This document shows positions 1 to 5,725 of a stretch of 6,715 bases of DNA, one piece after another. Below the pieces are notes generated by a model. That model worked only from the letters and a program-made list of their open reading frames with translations. It was not told the origin of the DNA and did not search any database. How positions within the stretch are numbered: the first letter of the stretch is position 1; every line of letters begins with the position of its first letter. The position numbers and the translations under genes were made by a program. The DNA comes from an uncultured Granulosicoccus sp. (lineage in GTDB: Bacteria > Pseudomonadota > Gammaproteobacteria > Granulosicoccales > Granulosicoccaceae): NCBI GenBank assembly GCA_938016235.1, contig CALLPU010000203.1:1-6715 (forward strand), written 5' to 3'.

Positions 1-26
1 TGATACGCTGACTTTGTAACTATTGT

Positions 27-722
27 ATGCCCATACCGTTCCTGGCCCCTGATGACGATGTCACACCTTTTCCGATGGTGTGCACGGCCTTGAGCGAGCC
101 TAATGGCCTGTTGATGGCAGGTGGCAATTTAAGCCCCAAGCGCTTGCTGGCAGCGTATCGGGCTGGGGTTTTCCCGTGGTACGAGGCCGGCGAACCGATT
201 CTGTGGTGGTCTCCAGACCCGCGCTGTGTCATCTGGCCTGAGGCACTGCGAATCACGCGCAGCCTGGCCAAGACCATTCGCAATGGCCAGTTTGAGGTGA
301 CAGAAAATCTCGCCTATCGCGAAGTCATGAAGCAATGTGGCGCGCCCCGAAAAGGCAGCAGCGGTACCTGGGTTACCTCGGAAATGATCAATGCCTATTG
401 TGAGCTGAACAAGATGGGCGTAGCGAAGTCTCTCGAGGTCTGGATGGGACATCGACTCGTGGGCGGCCTGTACGGCATCCAGATGGGACGCGTGTTTATC
501 GGCGAATCCATGTTTTCAACCGAGCGAGACGCCTCCAAAGTGGCCCTGGCCTATCTCGCTCAATCGGGCAAGTACAGCCTGATCGACTGCCAGCTGGAGA
601 CGCCCCACCTGAACAGCATGGGCGCTGTCACCATTCAGCGGGAACGCTATATCGAACTGCTGAATGAGCACGGCGAATTTGAAGCGGACCCGGTTACACA
701 GATGCGGACCCACTACGCCTGA
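27..722 (+). CDS. aat: Leucyl/phenylalanyl-tRNA--protein transferase
   Basis: Cytoplasmic enzyme that transfers Leu or Phe from aminoacyl-tRNA to proteins with N-terminal Lys or Arg, marking them for ClpS/ClpAP degradation (bacterial N-degron pathway). At 231 aa it is full length (E. coli Aat is 234 aa). Family motifs appear in order: EPNGLLMAGGNLSP (24-37), GVFPWY (47-52), ILWWSPDPR (58-66), TWVTSEMINAY (114-124), SLEVW (135-139), LVGGLYG (144-150), GESMFS (159-164) and LIDCQL (185-190). The start MPIPFL fits the family, and an in-frame stop at 9-11 excludes a longer form. No Shine-Dalgarno is visible in the 26 upstream bases. In many proteobacteria aat is followed by the arginyl-transferase gene ate/bpt; here the next gene is convergent thrC, so that partner is not adjacent downstream. 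Function is secure from the motifs. Confidence 0.97.
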   Translation: MPIPFLAPDDDVTPFPMVCTALSEPNGLLMAGGNLSPKRLLAAYRAGVFPWYEAGEPILWWSPDPRCVIWPEALRITRSLAKTIRNGQFEVTENLAYREVMKQCGAPRKGSSGTWVTSEMINAYCELNKMGVAKSLEVWMGHRLVGGLYGIQMGRVFIGESMFSTERDASKVALAYLAQSGKYSLIDCQLETPHLNSMGAVTIQRERYIELLNEHGEFEADPVTQMRTHYA

Positions 723-728
723 GACCCC

Positions 729-750
729 CAGTGCTGTAGAACCTGCACTG
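729..750. terminator. Short hairpin between convergent aat and thrC
   Basis: CAGTGC (729-734) and GCACTG (745-750) are perfect inverted arms, 6 bp with a 10-nt loop, in the 39-nt gap between the two convergent stop codons. The location suits a bidirectional transcription end. However, the stem is short and no T-run follows on either strand, so an intrinsic terminator is only a possibility. Confidence 0.3.
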
Positions 751-763
751 CGCTGTAGAACCT
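733..763. repeat. 12-bp direct repeat (period 19 bp) at the aat/thrC junction
   Basis: GCTGTAGAACCT occurs at 733-744 and again at 752-763, so one copy starts every 19 bp. The second copy runs into the thrC stop codon (TAG, 764-762 on the minus strand). It looks like a small local duplication downstream of both genes. The first copy overlaps the hairpin at 729-750. No function is evident. Confidence 0.6.
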
Positions 764-1898
764 ATATGTGCGCCAGAATGGCCGCTTTTACGGCACCAAG
801 CTCCGCCTGTACGGTTTGCACGGAATCCTGACCACGAATAGCGATATCCGGATCTTTCAGACCATGCCCGGTCAGTGTGCAGGTGATCAGACTGCCCGCA
901 GGGATTTTGCCGGATTTGATATCACGCAAGGCACCGCACAATGACACCGCTGAGGCCGGCTCGCAAAAGACGCCCTCTTTTCTGGCCAACAGGCTTTGCG
1001 TTGCCAGAAGCTCGTCGTCACTGACCTCATCGAACCACCCGCCAGACTCATCGACAGCCGCGTGAGCAAGATCCCAGCTTTGTGGATTGCCGATGCGAAT
1101 GGCAGTGGCCAGGGTCTCCGGTGTGGTGACCGGCGCGTCACGCAAAAAAGGCGCTGCTCCATCTGCCTGATAGCCCACCATGACAGGGCGGCTATCCGTT
1201 AAGGGGTTTGCCAGGTAAGGGCAGTTGCCATTGCACAAGGTGCAGGATGCCGTGTTATGCCCACACGCCTCACTGTATCCAATCCAGTAGCCCGAGATAT
1301 TGCCCGCGTTGCCGACGGGAATGCAGTGATAATCCGGCGCGCGGCCCAGCGACTCAACAATTTCGAATGCGGCTGTTTTCTGGCCCTGCAGCCGGTAGGG
1401 ATTGATCGAATTCACGATCGCCACTGGCGCTTCGGCAGCCACTTCCTTGACCAGACGCATGCCGTCGTCAAAGTTGCCTTTTATCTGCAGAACAACCGCG
1501 CCATGGGCGATGGCCTGAGCCAGTTTACCCATGGGTATCTTGCCTTCGGGGATCAGCACGAAAGCCGTCATGCCGGCTCGGGCTGCATAGGCTGCAGCGG
1601 CAGCTGAGGTATTACCCGTGGAAGCACACACGATGGCTTTAGCGCCCTCTTCGGCCGCCTTGCTCACTGCCATGGTCATGCCACGATCCTTAAACGATGC
1701 GGTTGGGTTCAGCCCTTCAAACTTGACGTAGATTTCGCCGCTATAGCCAAGTTCCGCAGGAATATTCACTAGCTTGATCAGCGGCGTGTCGCCCTCATTC
1801 AAGGAGATAACCGGTGTGCTTTCGCTTACGGGCAGCCGATCCTTGTAACGGTTGATCAGGCCCGTGTAATGAGCGGGGCGACTTGCAGGTTCAGACAT
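762..1898 (-). CDS. thrC: Threonine synthase, with a cysteine-rich insert
   Basis: PLP-dependent cytoplasmic enzyme converting O-phospho-L-homoserine to L-threonine, the last step of threonine synthesis. The 378-aa length matches the short (Bacillus-like) class rather than the roughly 470-aa class of E. coli or Pseudomonas. Visible motifs: GDTPL (36-40), the PLP lysine K70 in TASFKDRG, STGNTS (93-98), the phosphate-binding loop GNAGNIS (196-202), CEPASA (312-317) and TGHGLKDP (343-350). Between the phosphate loop and VGYQADGAAPF (241-251) sits an extra segment with C212, H214, C219, C222 and C226 (C-x6-C-x2-C-x3-C), which resembles a metal-binding knuckle and is not needed by the basic fold. 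The ATG at 1898 gives the normal N-terminus; only a weak SD (AGAG) precedes it. It lies 50 nt after hom and is probably cotranscribed with it. Confidence 0.96.
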   Translation of the reverse strand: MSEPASRPAHYTGLINRYKDRLPVSESTPVISLNEGDTPLIKLVNIPAELGYSGEIYVKFEGLNPTASFKDRGMTMAVSKAAEEGAKAIVCASTGNTSAAAAAYAARAGMTAFVLIPEGKIPMGKLAQAIAHGAVVLQIKGNFDDGMRLVKEVAAEAPVAIVNSINPYRLQGQKTAAFEIVESLGRAPDYHCIPVGNAGNISGYWIGYSEACGHNTASCTLCNGNCPYLANPLTDSRPVMVGYQADGAAPFLRDAPVTTPETLATAIRIGNPQSWDLAHAAVDESGGWFDEVSDDELLATQSLLARKEGVFCEPASAVSLCGALRDIKSGKIPAGSLITCTLTGHGLKDPDIAIRGQDSVQTVQAELGAVKAAILAHI

Positions 1899-1948
1899 GT
1901 GGGAAACTCTAGGTGGTGTAACGAAATTACCAGGCCAGTAAAGCCGTG

Positions 1949-3280
1949 CTACAGGGATTCAACGCGCAAACGGGTCACGGGCTGCGTTATGGTATCAAGA
2001 AGCTCCACGCGCTCAATCGCCTTCTCTATCAAACCTTCACGAACACGACGCGTGAGCAGAATGATGGGAACCGTTGGCACCGAGTCTTCACCGGACAAAT
2101 TCGCAGTATCTGCCTCAGGTTCTTTCTGAAGAATGGCTTCGATACTGATATCCAGATCGCCGAATATCCCGGCTACCGTTGCCAGCACACCCGGCTGATC
2201 CAGCGCATGGAGTCGCAGATAATAAGCAGACTCGAAATCGGTTGTGTCCAGTATGACCTGCGGCTCCAGAGCATCTGGCTGAAACGCCAGCACAGGGACG
2301 CGATGGGAAGCATCGGCGTCAATACCGCGAACTACATCAATGATATCCGCCACGAGTGATGACCCCGTGGGCTCAGAACCCGCACCCGCACCATAATACA
2401 AGGTTGGCCCCACAGCATCACCGTGTACCACCACCGCATTCATGACACCGTTCACGTTGGCCAGAAGTCGCTTTTCCGGGATCAGTGTGGGATGCACACG
2501 CAGCTCTACTCCGTCGCTGCGTCTTCGCGCCACACCCAGATGCTTGATACGGTATCCCAGCTCTTCTGCGAATTCCACATCATCACGTGTGACCTTGCTG
2601 ATCCCTTCCGTGTAGACCCCGTTGAATTCCAACGGCATACCGAAGGCTACCGAGGCCATGATGGTTAGCTTGTGAGCGGCATCGATTCCTTCTACGTCAA
2701 ATGTGGGGTCGGCTTCGGCATACCCGAGCGCCTGGGCCTCAGCCAGAACGTCCTGAAACGTTCTGCCTTTTTCGGCCATTTCACTGAGAATGAAATTACC
2801 CGTACCGTTGATGATGCCCGCCAGCCACTCTATGCGGTTCGCCGCCAGCCCCTCACGCAACGCCTTGATAATGGGAATGCCGCCGGCGACAGATGATTCA
2901 TACGCTACCACCAGCCCTTTTTCCTGTGCCTTGGCTATCAGCTCATTGCCGTGCACAGCAATCAGCGCCTTGTTAGCGGTGATGACGTGCTTGCCATGGT
3001 CCAGGGCCGCATGCAGCAACTGCAACGCCGGGTCGTCGCCGCCCATGGCTTCACACACAATGTGAATATCCGGATTCGTGACAATCTGCTGGGCGTCTGT
3101 GGTGATCTGGATGCCGAGATCCAGGGCTTCAGCCTTGCCCTGATTGCGCACAGCTGCATGGGTCAGCTGGATGGTTCTACCGGTTCGGCGCTGAATTTCT
3201 GCAGCATTGCGGGCCAGAATGGTTGCCACGCCCTGCCCAACAGTGCCAAGGCCGAGAAGGCCAATGTTTACCGGTTTCAA
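1949..3280 (-). CDS. hom: Homoserine dehydrogenase with C-terminal ACT domain, TTG start
   Basis: NAD(P)H-dependent reduction of aspartate semialdehyde to homoserine, the branch point to threonine and methionine. The product is 443 aa from the TTG at 3280, close to monofunctional Hom of Pseudomonas (about 434). The Rossmann motif GLGTVG is at 10-15, TANKALIA at 101-108 (K104), GIINGTGNFIL at 155-165, and the substrate/catalytic stretch DPTFDVEGIDAAHKL at 191-205 (K204). An ACT domain begins near 352 (YYLRLHALDQPGVLATVAG) and runs to about 435, with an acidic loop (388-400) between strands; in this family ACT domains commonly bring threonine feedback. The TTG is chosen because AGGAG lies 6 nt upstream, the protein then begins (M)KPVNIGLLG as in relatives, and the only upstream ATG (3367) lies outside the predicted transcript. 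First gene of hom-thrC; no aspartokinase fusion. Confidence 0.96.
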   Translation of the reverse strand: MKPVNIGLLGLGTVGQGVATILARNAAEIQRRTGRTIQLTHAAVRNQGKAEALDLGIQITTDAQQIVTNPDIHIVCEAMGGDDPALQLLHAALDHGKHVITANKALIAVHGNELIAKAQEKGLVVAYESSVAGGIPIIKALREGLAANRIEWLAGIINGTGNFILSEMAEKGRTFQDVLAEAQALGYAEADPTFDVEGIDAAHKLTIMASVAFGMPLEFNGVYTEGISKVTRDDVEFAEELGYRIKHLGVARRRSDGVELRVHPTLIPEKRLLANVNGVMNAVVVHGDAVGPTLYYGAGAGSEPTGSSLVADIIDVVRGIDADASHRVPVLAFQPDALEPQVILDTTDFESAYYLRLHALDQPGVLATVAGIFGDLDISIEAILQKEPEADTANLSGEDSVPTVPIILLTRRVREGLIEKAIERVELLDTITQPVTRLRVESL

Positions 3281-3286
3281 GAAAAT

Positions 3287-3291
3287 CTCCT
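3287..3291 (-). promoter_or_regulatory. Shine-Dalgarno AGGAG of hom
   Basis: AGGAG on the minus strand, 6 nt before the TTG at 3280. This strong site decides the unusual TTG start. Its first three bases also belong to the 3' arm of the leader inverted repeat at 3289-3311. Confidence 0.85.
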
Positions 3292-3311
3292 GTCGTGATC
3301 GAGCCGACAGG
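3289..3311 (-). promoter_or_regulatory. Perfect inverted repeat in the hom leader, overlapping the SD
   Basis: On the minus strand CCTGTCG (3311-3305), a 9-nt loop, then CGACAGG (3295-3289): a perfect 7-bp stem. It lies about +19 to +41 from the predicted transcription start, and its 3' arm includes AGG of the AGGAG Shine-Dalgarno. As RNA it could partly mask ribosome binding; as DNA it could be an operator half-site pair. The pairing is seen in the sequence; a regulatory role is inferred. Confidence 0.5.
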
Positions 3312-3335
3312 TATTCAGTCAGCGCTGGGGCGCTT

Positions 3336-3363
3336 ATTATAGCCTCATCCAAACTGCTGTTAA
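3336..3363 (-). promoter_or_regulatory. Sigma70-type promoter of hom-thrC
   Basis: Minus strand: -35 TTAACA (3363-3358, five of six consensus bases), a 16-bp spacer, and -10 TATAAT (3341-3336, perfect). Predicted start of transcription is near 3329, giving a leader of about 49 nt before the TTG of hom. Immediately upstream of the -35 is the 8-bp palindrome ACTTAAGT (3366-3373), and around the start point is AGCGC-N4-GCGCT (3321-3334); either could be a regulator site, but both are short. Confidence 0.8.
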
Positions 3364-3426
3364 TCACTTAAGTCGTGACCAATACCGGTGATACCTGAGC
3401 GGCGAGTACCCGGCGCAGATAATCAA

Positions 3427-3439
3427 AGCCGCAACGGCT
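3427..3439 (-). terminator. Possible weak terminator after iclR
   Basis: Nineteen nt past the iclR stop, the minus strand reads AGCCG-TTG-CGGCT, a 5-bp stem followed by TTTGATT. The tract is not a true U-run and the stem is short, so termination here is tentative. The rest of 3364-3457 holds no gene. Confidence 0.25.
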
Positions 3440-3457
3440 CTCATGCCATCGCGGCCA

Positions 3458-4246
3458 TCAGGCTGACGCCCCACTAGCTCCGAGCAGCTTTGAAATCGCG
3501 TTACCCGTTTCACTCAGCGCTTTTCGCGCATCTGTTCGAGACACAGCCTGCGGATCATTGAGTCGCTTGATGTACGGAATCGTCAGTGCCGCTATCACAT
3601 CACCCGCGTGGTCATGGATAGGTACCGAGATATTCAGCACGCCCTCGATAACCAGTGAAGGACATTCGCAGTAGTGCTTTTTGAGCACCATGGCGCAGTT
3701 GTCCTGATAGATCTTCCGCTGGGTTCGGGTGGCCAACTTCAGATCTTCATCAAGTCTTTCCCGATCCTCTCCCGTAAAATATGCCGTGAGCACCGCACCG
3801 GAGGCCGTCTGGAAGAGCGGGATGCGCGCACCGAGCCTGACAGACGTCACGTTGTTTCCCGGTGAATCAACCTGCGCGATAACCAACACGTGTTTCTCAC
3901 TGAGTATCAACAAGTGAGCTGACTGATTGATTCGCTGCGCCAGACGCTGCATGGCCTCCCCGGCGATGGACGAGATACGCTTGATGGGCGGGTATCGGTG
4001 AGAGATTTCAAACAGCTTGGTAGTGAGCGTATAGCGCTCCGTGTGGGCATCGAAGGCGACGTACTCACGTTGCTCCAGAACCACCAGCATTCTGAAAATC
4101 TCACTGATGGATCGATCCAGTGCACGCGCTATATCCGACTTTTTCTGACCTTGCGACTCTTTGGACAGAAACTCCAGTATGTCCAGACCCTTGGACAGAG
4201 CCGGCGCACTGTACTTGTCTACTTTCCTGGAATCGTCGGTGGTCAT
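3458..4246 (-). CDS. IclR-family transcriptional regulator
   Basis: Cytoplasmic DNA-binding regulator of 262 aa, the usual length for the family. The N-terminal winged helix-turn-helix spans about 14-75 (ALSKGLDILEFL at 16-27; recognition region SDIARALDRSISEIFRML at 37-54). The C-terminal effector-binding domain (about 88-255) carries the family stretch LGARIPLFQTASGAVLTAY (138-156) and a cysteine pair near CECPS (193-197). IclR proteins usually sense small organic acids or sugar-acid intermediates, which fits the genes just upstream on the same strand. It is probably the last gene of that transcript and likely regulates it; the ligand is unknown. The ATG at 4246 has no clear SD, so the start is the least certain part. 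It lies 42 nt after the oxidoreductase, with an inverted repeat in that gap. Confidence 0.9.
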   Translation of the reverse strand: MTTDDSRKVDKYSAPALSKGLDILEFLSKESQGQKKSDIARALDRSISEIFRMLVVLEQREYVAFDAHTERYTLTTKLFEISHRYPPIKRISSIAGEAMQRLAQRINQSAHLLILSEKHVLVIAQVDSPGNNVTSVRLGARIPLFQTASGAVLTAYFTGEDRERLDEDLKLATRTQRKIYQDNCAMVLKKHYCECPSLVIEGVLNISVPIHDHAGDVIAALTIPYIKRLNDPQAVSRTDARKALSETGNAISKLLGASGASA

Positions 4247-4267
4247 GATCTGGCGAATGGCAGCGTT

Positions 4268-4284
4268 GGCTCGAACTGCGAGCC
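4268..4284 (-). promoter_or_regulatory. 6-bp inverted repeat between the oxidoreductase gene and iclR
   Basis: GGCTCG-N5-CGAGCC, perfect arms, begins 5 nt after the stop of the oxidoreductase gene and ends 22 nt before the iclR ATG. No T-run follows, so it is not a classic terminator. It could be an RNA hairpin that lowers iclR expression relative to the upstream genes, or an operator-type palindrome. Confidence 0.4.
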
Positions 4285-4288
4285 GTGA

Positions 4289-5353
4289 CTATCGGGTGAA
4301 TTCGGGCTGCGAGGGAATGGGTGTCATGGGAGCGGCGCTACTAGTATACGCCGCTTCCACCAGCGCCATGGTATGCCAGCCATCCTGTACAGAGCTGATC
4401 AGTTGTGTATCTTCGCCACTGACAAAGCGTTGTAGTTGCAACATCCTGCCCACGAAGGCATCGGGGAACCACTCACCGACAAGATCTATCTGTTGCCAGT
4501 CGGCTTTAGCAGTCTTGATCCACAGCTCATCGGGTTCGCCGCGCGGGTAATCCAGATTAACCCCGAGTTTCAAGTAGGCAGCGCCCTCTGTTCCACACAG
4601 CCGAAACTCACACGCCTGAAACCGGCGGCCAAAGGCATGGTCGTGATTGATCGATAGCGTGCAGCGAACCTGATCACCAAAGTCCAGGATGGCCGACGTT
4701 CGCGTTTGCGACATCTGACTGGCAGGGTGCCCCATCGTGCGCGCATGAATGCCTGCAGGATTACCCAGAATGGATCTGATCAGATCCAGGTAGTGGATGG
4801 AATGAAGAGCGATTTCGACGCGGGGCAAGCCTTCCAGAAATTTCCATAAATGCCACGGCGTATCCAGCGCCAGCCACGCATCAAAATCCACCACCTTCCC
4901 AAGCAACCCCTGGTCGATGGCAGACTTCAGCGCCAGAGACATGGGAGCAAACCGCAATTGAAAATTAACCGCCGCCTGTAGCTGCCGCTCCGTACAGACT
5001 TGCAGTATGGCACTCGCCTCCGTTAAATCATTGCCCATCGGTTTCTGAATGAGCGCGGGTGAGCCCTGAGGCAGTTTTTTCAAAATATCAACGTGCGCTG
5101 CGGGTGGAGTGGCGAGATCAAAAACAACCTCATCATGATCTACCGCCTGTTCCAGCGATTCGTAGGCAGAACAGCCCCACTCGCTGGCAAGTTTTGCAGC
5201 CTTTGCGTGGTCCGGATCATAAATGCCTTGTACGGGCAGGCCGGCCTTTCGATAAGCTGGCAGATGAGCATCCGCCACGATTGAACCTGCGCCGAATATC
5301 ACAATGGGTTTTGCCTGCGAAGTTCCAGGCCAGGTTTGCTGTAGCTCAATCAT
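4289..5353 (-). CDS. Gfo/Idh/MocA-family oxidoreductase
   Basis: Predicted NAD(P)-dependent sugar (or sugar-derivative) dehydrogenase, cytoplasmic. The Rossmann motif is VIFGAGSIVADAHLPAY (18-34), with G21-A22-G23. The family's EKP signature appears as QKP (Q103-K104-P105 in ALIQKPMGNDL), keeping the key lysine. The C-terminal substrate domain carries EIALHSIHYLDLI (180-192) with H184 and H187 near the expected catalytic histidine. It is 354 aa from the ATG at 5353, the normal family size. An upstream in-frame start at 5413 would overlap the mutarotase gene by 40 nt and add 20 residues unlike family N-termini, so the later ATG (preceded by GGGG about 8 nt upstream, 20 nt after the mutarotase stop) is preferred. 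Its neighbours suggest it oxidises the same sugar or an intermediate. The substrate cannot be named from sequence. Confidence 0.9.
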   Translation of the reverse strand: MIELQQTWPGTSQAKPIVIFGAGSIVADAHLPAYRKAGLPVQGIYDPDHAKAAKLASEWGCSAYESLEQAVDHDEVVFDLATPPAAHVDILKKLPQGSPALIQKPMGNDLTEASAILQVCTERQLQAAVNFQLRFAPMSLALKSAIDQGLLGKVVDFDAWLALDTPWHLWKFLEGLPRVEIALHSIHYLDLIRSILGNPAGIHARTMGHPASQMSQTRTSAILDFGDQVRCTLSINHDHAFGRRFQACEFRLCGTEGAAYLKLGVNLDYPRGEPDELWIKTAKADWQQIDLVGEWFPDAFVGRMLQLQRFVSGEDTQLISSVQDGWHTMALVEAAYTSSAAPMTPIPSQPEFTR

Positions 5354-5373
5354 GCCGATGACCCCGTTGATCT

Positions 5374-5703
5374 TTAATCGAGATGGAATACATCTTCCAT
5401 CGATGCCCACCACTCACCTTCTGCACGCGTCTCCAGAGGGCTTTGGCAGGGCATGCAGATCTCCCACCACCGCTGCGTTTCCGGATCGGCCGCCATGCGC
5501 TTTGCATCGGCGTCAAAGTCTGCGCCGTGATATTCCCAGTAGGAAAAAAGCAGGTTCTCAGGTTCTCTTAAAAATATGGTGTAGTTCCTGATATTGCATT
5601 CGCTGATCATTGCCAGCACACCGGGCCACACGTTTGCGTGAAGCTGTTTGTATTCAGCCAGTTTCTCGGCCTTCAAGCCAATGACCAATCCCATGCGTTG
5701 CAT
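5374..5703 (-). CDS. L-rhamnose mutarotase (RhaM) family protein
   Basis: Small cytoplasmic enzyme that interconverts alpha and beta anomers of a pyranose, typically L-rhamnose; family members also occur in L-fucose and other deoxysugar clusters. It is 109 aa against 104 for E. coli RhaM and aligns end to end. Y18, H22 (proton donor in RhaM) and Y41 fall at the same residue numbers as in the E. coli protein, followed by QRWW (77-80) and the C-terminal MEDVFHLD, matching the family's EVFYL ending. The ATG at 5703 has a strong AGGAG 6 nt upstream. It sits 22 nt after the dehydratase gene and 20 nt before the oxidoreductase start, so it is almost certainly cotranscribed. Family is sure; the actual sugar is not. 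Confidence 0.92.
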   Translation of the reverse strand: MQRMGLVIGLKAEKLAEYKQLHANVWPGVLAMISECNIRNYTIFLREPENLLFSYWEYHGADFDADAKRMAADPETQRWWEICMPCQSPLETRAEGEWWASMEDVFHLD

Positions 5704-5709
5704 AGCTCA

Positions 5710-5714
5710 CTCCT
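5710..5714 (-). promoter_or_regulatory. Shine-Dalgarno AGGAG of the mutarotase gene
   Basis: AGGAG on the minus strand, 6 nt before the ATG at 5703. It favours this ATG over the in-frame ATG three codons later and is the clearest ribosome site in the right-hand cluster. Confidence 0.8.
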
Positions 5715-5725
5715 GATGAATTGCA

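Noticed and set aside
1199..1270. Frameshift or foreign insertion in thrC explaining the cysteine-rich segment
   Set aside because: The reading frame is intact on both sides and the flanking motifs are perfect, so it is a real in-frame part of the protein.
1257..1607. Plus-strand 116-codon open frame opposite thrC
   Set aside because: Shadow of thrC; no recognisable domain, and the opposite strand encodes a complete conserved enzyme.
1946..2359. Plus-strand 137-codon open frame opposite the 3' part of hom
   Set aside because: Antisense shadow of the ACT-domain region, without family features or an SD.
3321..3334. AGCGC-N4-GCGCT palindrome around the hom start point as an operator
   Set aside because: Only 5-bp GC-rich arms; easily expected by chance, so noted within the promoter entry and not listed separately.
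3281..3335. Threonine-operon attenuator with a leader peptide
   Set aside because: The predicted leader is only about 49 nt, with no small Thr/Ile-rich frame and no terminator with a U-run.
3281..3367. 29-residue N-terminal extension of homoserine dehydrogenase from the ATG at 3367
   Set aside because: It overlaps a near-consensus promoter, has no family similarity, and the TTG at 3280 has a strong SD and a family-typical N-terminus.
4161..4550. Plus-strand 129-codon open frame spanning the oxidoreductase/iclR junction
   Set aside because: It runs antisense across two real genes, with low-complexity Ser/Cys-rich composition typical of a shadow frame.
5354..5413. 20-residue N-terminal extension of the oxidoreductase
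   Set aside because: It would overlap the mutarotase gene by 40 nt and does not look like a family N-terminus; the ATG at 5353 precedes the Rossmann fold at the normal distance.
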